Origin: Microbacterium sp. ABRD28
Lineage (GTDB): Bacteria > Actinomycetota > Actinomycetes > Actinomycetales > Microbacteriaceae
Assembly (NCBI RefSeq): GCF_003850245.1
Contig: NZ_CP031015.1
Location: 124,001 to 188,000 of the forward strand
Direction: 5' to 3'
Length of the DNA stretch: 64,000 nucleotides
Part shown: positions 31,878-39,357 of the stretch, in pieces
Position numbering within the stretch: position 1 is the first letter of the stretch
Layout: each line of letters opens with the position of its first letter
The notes under the pieces: generated by a model
What the model was told of the DNA's origin: nothing
Database searches by the model: none
The model's input: only the letters and a program-made list of their open reading frames with translations
Position numbers and translations under genes: made by a program

Positions 31878-32464
31878 CGGAAATCGTCCTCCTGTCGGGC
31901 CTGCTCGATACGCGCCCGGACCTTGACCCGGGGCACCAGGCGGTAGGCGTCCAGCGCTTCGGTGGCGGCACGGCGAACGCTCTCGCGCTCGATCTCCACC
32001 CCGGGATCGGGACGAACGGTCACGTCGACCGTGCGGTGCGCGACCCCGACGGTCACCCGGTCGCGGGCGACGCCGGAATCGGCGCTGACCTTCTGGGCGA
32101 CCGCTGCGGCGATCACGCCGTTGTCGACGACGACGGCGCGCTCGGAACCGTCGAAGGCGAGCTCATGCTTGGACAGCCGTCCCGGGGTCACCGCCAGGAT
32201 GACGAACACCAGGCCGAGGATGGCCACGATGACGCCGCCGACGATGACCAGCGGGGCGGGCTGGTCGCCGGGAAGGGCCACCAGCCACTGCGCGATCGCC
32301 CCCGGCGCGGCCACGAGCGCCGGCTGCGCGAGCAGCGACAGCACCAGTTCCACACCGACGTAGATCAGAGCGAGGATCAGCAGGATGACCGCGACGAACA
32401 TCGCCACGGTGCGCGGCGAGTGCGTCTCACGACGCACGACGCGCGACAGCGCCCGATCGGTCAT
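31874..32464 (-). CDS. Asp23-operon membrane protein (DUF6286-like)
   Basis: This 196-residue protein has a basic start, two helices (about 20-46 and 70-92), then a domain reading AVVVDNGVIAAAVAQKVSADSGVARDRVTVGVAHRTVDVTVRP, typical of DUF6286 proteins in actinobacterial Asp23 clusters. It overlaps genes on both sides by four bases. Its soluble domain resembles the Asp23-like repeats of its neighbours, so it may anchor or polymerise with them. Function in envelope stress is inferred from the cluster only. Confidence 0.75.
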   Translation of the reverse strand: MTDRALSRVVRRETHSPRTVAMFVAVILLILALIYVGVELVLSLLAQPALVAAPGAIAQWLVALPGDQPAPLVIVGGVIVAILGLVFVILAVTPGRLSKHELAFDGSERAVVVDNGVIAAAVAQKVSADSGVARDRVTVGVAHRTVDVTVRPDPGVEIERESVRRAATEALDAYRLVPRVKVRARIEQARQEDDFR

Positions 32465-32844
32465 CTCACTCTCCTTCGTTCGGGGGTCACCGCTCCGGTG
32501 ACCGTGATGTCGATTCGTGTGATGTCCCGGCCGGTGAGGCGTGACAGGCGCTCCTGCAGGTGTTCCTGCAGAGCCCTGCTGCGCTCGATCACTCCGGGCA
32601 TGGCCCGGACGGCATCAGGATCATCGAGGGGGGGTACGGGGAGGGGTGTCGCCAGGCGTACGGCCAGACCGCCGCGGTATCCGGCGACCTCCGCCCTGAG
32701 GGCATCGCGTCCGATCCCGATCAGTTCGGCGGAGGCCGCCCGTACCACCTTGGTGAAGACGCGCTCCGTGACGTCGACCCGGCCGGCGGGGGTGGCCGTC
32801 TGCCGGCCGCCCACCGCCTGTCCCACCGAGTCGGCCAGGGTCAT
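32461..32844 (-). CDS. Asp23-like soluble protein
   Basis: ATG 32844 gives 127 residues without a membrane helix. The sequence TERVFTKVVRAASAELIGIGRDALRAEVAGYRGGLAVRLATPL followed by LSRLTGRDITRIDITVTG matches the strand-helix layout of Asp23/Gls24-related proteins. A longer frame upstream crosses the DUF2273 gene and is not credible. The start overlaps that gene by four bases. It is the middle gene of the chain, so translation is likely coupled. Confidence 0.72.
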   Translation of the reverse strand: MTLADSVGQAVGGRQTATPAGRVDVTERVFTKVVRAASAELIGIGRDALRAEVAGYRGGLAVRLATPLPVPPLDDPDAVRAMPGVIERSRALQEHLQERLSRLTGRDITRIDITVTGAVTPERRRVR

Positions 32845-33029
32845 GACGTCCGCCTCCCGCTGAATGCTCCGGCGACGGCCCGGAGGTCGAGCTGGCCCGA
32901 GGCCACGCGCGCGACCCCCGCGCCGATCGCCATGAACAGGGCGACGAGGAGGAATCCCCAGAACCCGAACAGCAGAGCGGCGAAGGCGAGCACCGCCCCG
33001 ACGAGTACTCCGGTCATCGTGGCACTCAT
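32841..33029 (-). CDS. DUF2273-like small membrane protein
   Basis: A 62-residue protein with one long hydrophobic hairpin: TGVLVGAVLAFAALLFGFW and GFLLVALFMAIGAGVARV, then a short basic tail. DUF2273 proteins are encoded next to asp23 and amaP in many bacteria. Four-base overlaps join it to the genes on both sides. Function unknown; it probably helps place Asp23 proteins at the membrane. Confidence 0.8.
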   Translation of the reverse strand: MSATMTGVLVGAVLAFAALLFGFWGFLLVALFMAIGAGVARVASGQLDLRAVAGAFSGRRTS

Positions 33030-33514
33030 GAGACGCGCGACTCCTCGGCGCTGTCGTCGTCGTCACCGGGCAGGTGCACGTCGTTGACCTCGACGTTGAC
33101 CTCGACGACCTCGAGTCCGACCAGGCGCGTGATGGCGCCGGCGACGGCGGTGCGGACGTGGGAGGCGACCTCCTGGATGGGCGCCGGGTACTCCACCACG
33201 ATGGTGAGGTCGGCGGCAGCCTGGGTCTCACCCACCTCGACCTTCACGCCCTGCGTGAGGTCGGTGGCGTTGATGGCGTCGCGGATCGCACCGAAGGCAC
33301 GCGAGGCTCCGCCGCCGAGGGCGTAGACGCCCGAGACCTCGCGAGCGGCGATGCCGGCCACCTTGGCGACCACGTTGTCCGCGATCACGGTGCGACCGCC
33401 GGCGGAGCTGTCCGCGCCCGTCAGCGAGCTCGAGACGGAGCGGTCGACGCGCGACGCGACCTTGGGCGCGGCGGGGGCGGCGGGGGCGGCGGGGTTCTGG
33501 TCCGAAGTGGCCAT
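33026..33514 (-). CDS. Asp23/Gls24 envelope stress protein
   Basis: ATG 33514 (GGACTT ribosome site) gives 162 residues. A Pro/Ala-rich tail leads into the Asp23 domain (about 42-150): RTVIADNVVAKVAGIAAREVSGVYALGGG, GVKVEVGETQAAADLTIVVEYP, HVRTAVAGAITRLVGLEVVEVNVEVNDVHLP in parts. Asp23 is abundant at the membrane and acts in cell-envelope homeostasis. It is the first gene of the minus-strand operon, divergent from the ECF sigma gene across a 145-base gap. Confidence 0.92.
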   Translation of the reverse strand: MATSDQNPAAPAAPAAPKVASRVDRSVSSSLTGADSSAGGRTVIADNVVAKVAGIAAREVSGVYALGGGASRAFGAIRDAINATDLTQGVKVEVGETQAAADLTIVVEYPAPIQEVASHVRTAVAGAITRLVGLEVVEVNVEVNDVHLPGDDDDSAEESRVS

Positions 33515-33659
33515 GAGAAGTCCTTTCACTATCTGATCGTTCCGGGGTGCGCAAGAGCATGCGCTCCGGCACCGAAGCAGTACGTTCGCTTCAGAGATAA
33601 GAGGGTCGTCGGAGCGGATTCGTCACGAATTCGTCGCAAGATTTTTCTGAGAGGTCGCT

Positions 33660-34211
33660 GTGGCCCAAGGGCTCGTCGAGGTGTCCGACGCGATGCTCGT
33701 CGCGCGCTCGCTCGACCAGGACACCGTCGCCTTCGGCGAGCTGGTGCGTCGCCACTCGGGACTCATGCGCGCCTACGTCATCCGGATGGTCGGATCGCGC
33801 AGTGAAGCCGACGACGTGGTGCAGGAGGCGTTCGTCACGGCGTGGCGCCAGTTGCCGAGCCTGCGCGACCACTCGACCGTGAGGGCCTGGCTCATGCGGA
33901 TCGCCAGCCGCGAGGCATCCGCGTACCTCCGCCGGCGCCCGAGGGACGCCGACATCGCCGATCTCGACGCGCCGCACAGCGCCGACACTCAGCCGGAGAA
34001 CGTCGCGATGCGCCACGCGCAGCTGACCGCGCTGTCGGCAGCGCTCGACACACTGCCCTCCGATCAGCGACGATGTTGGCTACTGCGTGAGGTCGCCGAA
34101 CTCAGTTACGACGAGATCGCCGACGAGATGCAGATGCCGGTGAGTACCGTGCGGGGCACCCTCGCCCGTGCGAGAGCGCGGATCACCGCGCAGATGGAGG
34201 GATGGCGATGA
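33660..34211 (+). CDS. ECF-type RNA polymerase sigma factor
   Basis: A 183-residue sigma-70 family protein with region 2 (VQEAFVTAWRQLPSL, about 60-75) and region 4 (LPSDQRRCWLLREVAELSYDEIADEMQMPVSTVRGTLARARARI in pieces, about 120-170). GTG 33660 is the start. It is read divergently from the Asp23 operon and overlaps by four bases a gene that begins with a zinc-binding anti-sigma-like segment. Most likely it activates the two Asp23 arms. The promoter it recognises is not identified. Confidence 0.92.
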   Translation: MAQGLVEVSDAMLVARSLDQDTVAFGELVRRHSGLMRAYVIRMVGSRSEADDVVQEAFVTAWRQLPSLRDHSTVRAWLMRIASREASAYLRRRPRDADIADLDAPHSADTQPENVAMRHAQLTALSAALDTLPSDQRRCWLLREVAELSYDEIADEMQMPVSTVRGTLARARARITAQMEGWR

Positions 34212-34798
34212 GCGAGGACGGTCGGGTGGTTCTCGACTGCGGGAAGACGATCGAGGAACTGAGCGAGTACCTCGATGCCGACCGCGCGCCCTACGACGCC
34301 GACATCGAGACGTGCCCCGAGTGCCTCAACGCCCTCGACGCGCTCGCGCGGGTCGGGGCGCTCTCGCGCGACCTCGTCGCCGACGACGCCTCACGCCTCC
34401 CCCCACCCCCGGACAGCTGGTTCGACGCCCTCTTCGCCACGATCCAGGCCGAGCTGAAGGCGGGGCGGAGCTTCCCGATCCACCACCCCGACCCGCGGGT
34501 GAAGATCACGGTCTCGGAGGGGGCGGTGCGCACGCTGCTGCGGGCGACCGGCGACGCCCTGGACGGCGTGGTGGTGGGCCGGACGCAGATCGTCGGCGAC
34601 GCCGAGATCCCCGGCGCCCCCGTGGAGATCAACATCAGCGCCTCGGTGGCCTACGGTGAGCCCTTCGCCACTGTGGCGGGCACCCTCCGTTCCCTCGTCT
34701 ACGACGCCCTCACCCGCCACACCGAGCTGAACGTCGCCGCCGTCAACGTCACGGTGGAGGATGTGCACGGGAGCCGTTCCTCGAAGGAGAAGCGATGA
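34208..34798 (+). CDS. Asp23-family protein with N-terminal anti-sigma-like Cys cluster
   Basis: The 196-residue protein starts at ATG 34208, overlapping the sigma gene stop (ATGA). The first 60 residues look like a reduced zinc anti-sigma domain: LDCGKTIEELSEYLDADR and then ETCPECLNALDAL (CxxC with an earlier Cys), where the canonical His is not clear. The rest is an Asp23 domain: VKITVSEGAVRTLLRATGDALDGV, GAPVEINISASVAYG, ELNVAAVNVTVEDV. A sigma-adjacent gene carrying both suggests a membrane-stress sensor that inhibits the ECF factor. The interaction is inferred. Confidence 0.8.
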   Translation: MSEDGRVVLDCGKTIEELSEYLDADRAPYDADIETCPECLNALDALARVGALSRDLVADDASRLPPPPDSWFDALFATIQAELKAGRSFPIHHPDPRVKITVSEGAVRTLLRATGDALDGVVVGRTQIVGDAEIPGAPVEINISASVAYGEPFATVAGTLRSLVYDALTRHTELNVAAVNVTVEDVHGSRSSKEKR

Positions 34799-35106
34799 GC
34801 ACACCCCTCACCAGCACCGGGCTCTCGCCGATCGTCCGCGGCGTCGCGGGCGTCACCGACGCGTACTCGCCGAGACCCGCTCTCACCCAGGTCGCCGACA
34901 TGGCCACCGCCGCCCTGCGCGGCGCCGCGGTTCCGCCGCCCGAGGTCGTCGTCGAGACCGCGGGCGACGTGGTGTCGGTGTCGACGCGGATCGCGGTCGA
35001 CCGGGCGGCGAGCGCCGCGGATGTTGCGCGGGGCGTGGCCGACGCGCTTCTGGATCAGCTTCCGGACGGAGCCACGGTGTCGGTGGACGTCGGACGCATC
35101 AGCTGA
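34795..35106 (+). CDS. Small Asp23-like protein
   Basis: This 103-residue protein overlaps the previous gene by four bases. It shows one short strand-helix unit (TQVADMATAALRGA, EVVVETAGDVVSVSTRIAVDRAAS, ARGVADALLDQLPDGATVSVDV), the shape of a minimal Asp23-like fold without a membrane helix. It closes the plus-strand arm of the island. Its 3' end overlaps the convergent zinc-ribbon gene by 52 bases. Confidence 0.7.
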   Translation: MSTPLTSTGLSPIVRGVAGVTDAYSPRPALTQVADMATAALRGAAVPPPEVVVETAGDVVSVSTRIAVDRAASAADVARGVADALLDQLPDGATVSVDVGRIS

Positions 35107-35267
35107 GCATCCTTTTCGACCGCCCGAGGGGCGAGGTCGGGAAGGAACACCAGCCCGCACGCCGGACAGCGGTACCCCCGGCGGATGTCACGGAGCGCCG
35201 TGCCGCATTCCGGACACGCCGGCTGGGCGAGCACGTCGAGGCCGTCCAGGTCGTCGCAAGCGGTCAT
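35055..35267 (-). CDS. Small zinc-ribbon protein
   Basis: ATG 35267 gives 70 residues with a zinc ribbon: PACPECGTALRDIRRGYRCPACG (two CPxCG pairs, about 17-40), then a tail that runs through the convergent Asp23-like gene. Zinc ribbons of this type bind nucleic acid or protein; no function can be set. A longer frame upstream includes no further homology. It overlaps the next upstream gene by four bases (ATGA). Confidence 0.65.
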   Translation of the reverse strand: MTACDDLDGLDVLAQPACPECGTALRDIRRGYRCPACGLVFLPDLAPRAVEKDAQLMRPTSTDTVAPSGS

Positions 35268-35542
35268 CGCGGCACCGGACGCCGACCCCAGTCGGCGATC
35301 GCCCCACCGCCGGGCCCGTGGGCGCGCAGGTACGCGCGGTGGATCTGCTCGCACGCCAGTCGCAGGGTGGTCGACCACCCTAGGATCTCGCCGCGATACA
35401 TCGCCCGGTACCGCACGTCCGCACCGTTCATCACCCGTCGAATCTCCACCGTTCCGTAATCGTCGCCGGCCGGATCGACCATCCGCCACGTTCCGGTCGG
35501 GCCCTCGACCGCGGCGAGGATCGGGTTCCATCCTTCGGCCAT
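35264..35542 (-). CDS. Conserved hypothetical protein, 92 residues
   Basis: ATG 35542 follows GAGAGAGGACTCCC and gives 92 residues starting MAEGWNPILAAVEGPTGTWR. It is a single-domain mixed alpha/beta protein with a strand-rich start (TWRMVDPAGDDYGTVEIRRV) and a helix with Trp/Cys (WSTTLRLACEQIHRAYLRAHG). I recognise no family. It overlaps the zinc-ribbon gene by four bases, forming a two-gene unit. The neighbouring stress genes suggest, weakly, a stress role. Confidence 0.6.
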   Translation of the reverse strand: MAEGWNPILAAVEGPTGTWRMVDPAGDDYGTVEIRRVMNGADVRYRAMYRGEILGWSTTLRLACEQIHRAYLRAHGPGGGAIADWGRRPVPR

Positions 35543-35625
35543 GGGAGTCCTCTCTCCGGCCGATGACCACAGGGTACTCCGACGCGCCGACACCGCCCAG
35601 TGGCGGTCGCCGGTGCGCTGCGCGG

Positions 35626-36009
35626 TCAGCGGGACAGGAGCCCTGACGAGGCGAGGAATCGGTCGGGATCGATCCGGATGACCACCCGTCGCGGATTCTC
35701 CCGGGGCGTCCGGTAGCGCTCGGCATAGAGACGCTCGGCCCATCGCACCGCGTCGGGGTCGCGCTCGATGCGCGCGGAGCCGGCGATGCTCAGCCATCGT
35801 GCACCCTCGACCTGAGCGACCGTGGCGCGGGCGTCGCGCTCGACGTTGCGCACCTTCTGCGTCCCCTCGGTGGTGATCACGCGCACGACACCGTCGACGA
35901 GGGTGAACCCTACCGCCACGACGTGGATCCCGCCGTGCGGCCCGATGGTGGAGAGGGTGGCCAGATGCCGGTCGGCGACGAACCGCTCTCCCTCGGGGCT
36001 GAGACTCAC
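35626..36009 (-). CDS. PPOX-class F420/flavin-dependent oxidoreductase
   Basis: GTG 36009 gives 127 residues with the split-barrel fold of the PPOX family: GERFVADRHLATLSTIGPHGGIHVVAVGF, DGVVRVITTEGTQKVRNVERD, ATVAQVEGARWLSIAGSARI, then RIDPDRFLAS in pieces. Members bind FMN or coenzyme F420. F420 is plausible in an actinobacterium but the cofactor cannot be read from sequence. The start overlaps the upstream gene by four bases (GTGA). Substrate unknown. Confidence 0.85.
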   Translation of the reverse strand: MSLSPEGERFVADRHLATLSTIGPHGGIHVVAVGFTLVDGVVRVITTEGTQKVRNVERDARATVAQVEGARWLSIAGSARIERDPDAVRWAERLYAERYRTPRENPRRVVIRIDPDRFLASSGLLSR

Positions 36010-36308
36010 GAGGCGGGCCCGAGGTAGCGGCGGAGGGTGACCTCGACGGTCGAGAACGCCCGGCGGATCCGCACCTGCGAGACGCCGAGCGCGAGAAGCG
36101 ACCGCGCCGTGTCGGGGTCGAGACGCTGATCCTTCACCGGCTCCCACCCGCGCATGCCGTGGTATTCGGCGATGATCTTCGGGGTCGCGTCGACAGCCCC
36201 CAGCTTCTTCCGCCGGTAGACCGCGGTCGCTCCGTCCGGCGCTCCGGCGGACGAGCGCGACGAGGTCGAGGTTCGCCGCCGCCGAGGCGGCTCATCGACG
36301 TCGGACAT
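36006..36308 (-). CDS. Hypothetical protein with basic N-terminus
   Basis: ATG 36308 with a GAGGAGA site gives 100 residues. The first 30 are Arg/Ser-rich and look disordered (PPRRRRTSTSSRSSAG), followed by a folded part with YRRKKLGAVDATPKIIAEYHGMRG and a C-terminal helix-rich end (SLLALGVSQVRIRRAFSTVEVTLRRYL). No family recognised. It is upstream of and coupled to the PPOX gene. Positions 36309-36412 hold no gene. Confidence 0.6.
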   Translation of the reverse strand: MSDVDEPPRRRRTSTSSRSSAGAPDGATAVYRRKKLGAVDATPKIIAEYHGMRGWEPVKDQRLDPDTARSLLALGVSQVRIRRAFSTVEVTLRRYLGPAS

Positions 36309-36412
36309 GGGTCTCCTCACTTCGCCCGCAGCTTCGGGTGATGCGGACCTTCGTCATTGTGCTCCTGCCCCCGAGGGGGCCGCCAATCGAATCGCCCGCT
36401 GTCACGAGATGT

Positions 36413-36862
36413 TCACGGTTCATGCGCCGGAATACGTCGAGGACGACGGCGGCGGCGTTCGAGAACGGTCACGATCCCCCAGCCCACGAGACCGCCGAGG
36501 GTGTTGGCCACGACGTCGCGGAGCGTGGCGGTGCGTTCGGGAAGGAGGAGCTGTCCGCCCTCCACGAAGAGGGTGGTGGCGAGGATCACCGGGAGCATCA
36601 GCGGGCGCTCGGCGCGAAGGATCAGCGCCAGCAGCACCCCGAGCGGCACGAAGAGCAGGATGTTGGCACTGAACTCGATCACGTCGTACGTCAGCCACGG
36701 AAGCGCCCTCGTGAGCCCGCGCAGCAACGGGCCCGCTCCCCGATCGACCGGGGTCGGCCAGAAGGCGATCACGAGGAGGGCGAGTCCGTAAGCGCCCAGC
36801 AGGAGAACCGCACCGAGTCGCGGGGCGCGGGGGCGAACAGGAGACGTCGGATGTGCGGTCAC
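36413..36862 (-). CDS. VanZ-like membrane protein
   Basis: GTG 36862 gives 149 residues with four hydrophobic segments and the VanZ pattern: FWPTPVDRG, then YDVIEFSANILLFVPLGVLLALI, PVILATTLFVEGGQLLLPERTATLRDVVANTLGGLVGW in pieces. The conserved Glu/Arg motifs (E-G-x-Q, R-x-D-V-x-x-N) are present. VanZ proteins raise teicoplanin resistance, but many envelope-cluster members have no drug role. It is divergent from the DUF4012 gene. Confidence 0.85.
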   Translation of the reverse strand: MTAHPTSPVRPRAPRLGAVLLLGAYGLALLVIAFWPTPVDRGAGPLLRGLTRALPWLTYDVIEFSANILLFVPLGVLLALILRAERPLMLPVILATTLFVEGGQLLLPERTATLRDVVANTLGGLVGWGIVTVLERRRRRPRRIPAHEP

Positions 36863-36967
36863 GCGGTCCCTTCGGGTCCGGCGCCGCGACCCTGCCGCGC
36901 GATGATGGGTGCGAGCATACCCCCTCGTGCACCGGCGCGCGCGGACAAGACCGCTTAGGGTGATCGG

Positions 36968-38770
36968 GTGAGCGAATCGGCCAACCCCCGCGCCCTCCGC
37001 CAGGCCGGCGTCGTCTTCGCCTGGGTCGTCGCCGCCTTCCTCATCGCGCTGGTCTTCCTCGCCGGCTGGGTGGGGGTGCGCGGGTTCCTCGCCTCCCAGC
37101 ACCTCATCGACGCGCAGGCGACGGCCACCGCGGTGCGCGAAGACCTGACCGACCCGGCGCTCGCGTCCGCGGCGATCGCCGATGTCGCGGCCGACACCGC
37201 CGCCGCCCGTGCTCTCACCTCCGACCCGCTCTGGCAGGTCGCCGAAGCCCTTCCGTGGGCGGGGCCGCAGCTGTCGGCGGTCTCGACCGTCGCGGCCGCC
37301 GTCGACGACGTCGCGGGGTCGGCCCTGGCTCCTCTCGCCGATGTCGCGAGCGGGTTCGACCTCGCCGCCCTCCGTCCCCAGGACGGCAGGATCGATCTGG
37401 CACCGTTCACCGACATCCGAGAGGCCGCCGCCACCGGCGCCGCATCGATCGGCGGCGCAGCCGAGGCGGTCGCCGCGATCGACCGGGCCCCCCTGATCCG
37501 CCCGCTGCGCGAGGCCGTCGACGAGGTCGGCGCCCTCCTCGACGAGACCGAGACCGCCACCGGCGCGCTGACCCGCGCGGCGACCCTGCTGCCGGCGATG
37601 CTCGGCGCCGATGGACCGCGGTCCTACCTCGTGCTGTTCCAGAACAACGCCGAGTGGCGCTCGCTCGGTGGCATCCCGGGCGCGACCGCGCTCGTGCGCA
37701 CGGACGGCGGAGCGATCTCGCTGGCCGAGCAGGCGTCATCCTCCGACTTCCCCCGCTACGACGAATCGGTGCTGCCGCTCGGCTCGGATGTCGAGGGGAT
37801 CTTCTCGGCACGACCCGGACGATTCATCCAGAACGTCACCCAGATCCCCGACTTCGCCGTCTCCGGCGCCCTCGCCCGCGAGATGTGGGCGCGTGAGCGC
37901 GGCGGCGAGCAGGTCGACGGGGTGATCGCGATCGATCCCGTGGCACTGTCGTATCTCCTCGCCGCCACCGGGCCTGTGACCCTCCCCACCGGCGACGTGA
38001 TCACGGCGGAGAACGCGGTGCCGCTGCTGCTGAACGAGGTGTATTTTCGCTACGAGGACCCCGCCGACCAGGACGCCTTCTTCGCCGCCGCGGCGGCCTC
38101 GGTCTTCAGCGCGCTGACGGCGGGCGGCACCGACCCCACCGCGCTCGTGGACGCTCTGACGCGTGCGGGCGACGAGCGACGGCTGCTGCTGTGGAGCGCC
38201 CGCGAGGACGAGCAGACCCTCCTCGACGGCACGTCCCTCGCGGGGCCCCTGCCCGAGACCGACGACGACATCGCCCGGTTCGGGGTCTACCTCAACGACG
38301 GCACGGGCTCGAAGATGGACTATTACGTCAGCGCGACTCCCACCCTCACCTGGGACTCCTGCGTCACCGGGGGCTCCGCTGCCTCGCCCACGGCGTCGGG
38401 CACGGCCACCCTCACCGTCACGCTGACCAACAACGCGCCCGCCGACGCGGCCACCTCGCTCCCCCGCTACATCACCGGCGGCGGCGCGTTCGACGTCGAT
38501 CCCGGCATCGCGCGGACCGTCGGCTACGTGTACCTGCCCGAGGGCTTCGAGCTGCAGGATGCCACCATCACCGGCGACGTCGGATTCGGCGGCGGCACCC
38601 ACGACGGGCGGCGGGTGCTGAGCTTCGCCGTCGACGTGGCACCCGGGGCATCGGCGACGGCGACGGTCACGGTCACCGCCCCGGAGGGCTCGGCTCCGCA
38701 ACTGGAGCTGGTGTCAACCCCCACGCTGGTTTCGCCTCCCGACCTCGTCGCCGTCTGCGAGCCCGCCTAG
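36968..38770 (+). CDS. DUF4012 envelope protein
   Basis: The 600-residue protein has one N-terminal transmembrane helix (about 15-37, VVFAWVVAAFLIALVFLAGW) and an extracytoplasmic DUF4012 domain: DGPRSYLVLFQNNAEWRSLGGIPGATALV (hallmark), TQIPDFAVSGALAREMW, DGVIAIDPVALSYLLAATGPVTL in pieces. It ends with about 120 residues of beta-sandwich-like sequence, and has no sorting signal. DUF4012 genes accompany polysaccharide biosynthesis genes in actinobacteria; function is unproven. GTG 36968 follows GGGTGATCG. A small exported-protein gene follows nine bases later. Confidence 0.85.
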   Translation: MSESANPRALRQAGVVFAWVVAAFLIALVFLAGWVGVRGFLASQHLIDAQATATAVREDLTDPALASAAIADVAADTAAARALTSDPLWQVAEALPWAGPQLSAVSTVAAAVDDVAGSALAPLADVASGFDLAALRPQDGRIDLAPFTDIREAAATGAASIGGAAEAVAAIDRAPLIRPLREAVDEVGALLDETETATGALTRAATLLPAMLGADGPRSYLVLFQNNAEWRSLGGIPGATALVRTDGGAISLAEQASSSDFPRYDESVLPLGSDVEGIFSARPGRFIQNVTQIPDFAVSGALAREMWARERGGEQVDGVIAIDPVALSYLLAATGPVTLPTGDVITAENAVPLLLNEVYFRYEDPADQDAFFAAAAASVFSALTAGGTDPTALVDALTRAGDERRLLLWSAREDEQTLLDGTSLAGPLPETDDDIARFGVYLNDGTGSKMDYYVSATPTLTWDSCVTGGSAASPTASGTATLTVTLTNNAPADAATSLPRYITGGGAFDVDPGIARTVGYVYLPEGFELQDATITGDVGFGGGTHDGRRVLSFAVDVAPGASATATVTVTAPEGSAPQLELVSTPTLVSPPDLVAVCEPA

Positions 38771-38779
38771 ACTCGAGGC

Positions 38780-39343
38780 GTGTCCCGCCGCTCCCCCCGC
38801 GTCGCGCTCATCGCCCTCCTGGCGATGGCGGCTGTCGGCGCGCCGGGCGCCGCGCACGCGGCATCCCCTGCCGACGCCTCATCGATCTACCCGCCCTCGG
38901 GGTCGTGCACGACGAGCCCCGCGACCGTCGAGCCGGGCGGCGGCTTCGCCTTCCAGTGCGCGCCGGCGACATTCTCCAGCGCCGAGCAGGTGACCATCAC
39001 CGTCACCGGCGAGAGCGGCGCCGGTGCCGACATCGGCATGGTCCGCTTCGCCATCACCACCGCCAGCGGCACGACGACCTCGGCCGGCGACGGTTCGATC
39101 GCCCCGGTGCGCATCACCCTCCCGCAGAACGCCTCGGGCACGTACAACATCGCCGCGGTGTCGTCGACCTCGGCGGGCAGTACGGCCGCGGTGACGGTGA
39201 CCGCTCCGGACGGGGCGCTCCCGGTCTCGGGGATGGATTCCGGCTCGCTCATCGGCCTCTTCGTCGGTGGCGGTGCGCTGGTGCTGGCCGGCGTCGCCCT
39301 CGCCGTGGCAGCGCTCCTCCGACGCGGGCGCGCGCGCCGATAG
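38780..39343 (+). CDS. Exported beta-sandwich protein with C-terminal anchor
   Basis: This 187-residue protein starts at GTG 38780, ten bases after the DUF4012 stop. A signal peptide (VALIALLAMAAVGAPGAAHA) is followed by a beta-rich domain of about 100 residues (TSPATVEPGGGFAFQC, two Cys likely in a disulfide) and a C-terminal helix (about 155-178) with a basic tail, but no LPxTG. It resembles surface proteins with Ig-like domains. It belongs to the DUF4012-GT4 unit. Function unknown. Confidence 0.75.
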   Translation: MSRRSPRVALIALLAMAAVGAPGAAHAASPADASSIYPPSGSCTTSPATVEPGGGFAFQCAPATFSSAEQVTITVTGESGAGADIGMVRFAITTASGTTTSAGDGSIAPVRITLPQNASGTYNIAAVSSTSAGSTAAVTVTAPDGALPVSGMDSGSLIGLFVGGGALVLAGVALAVAALLRRGRARR

Positions 39344-39357
39344 GGTCGGGACCCTCG

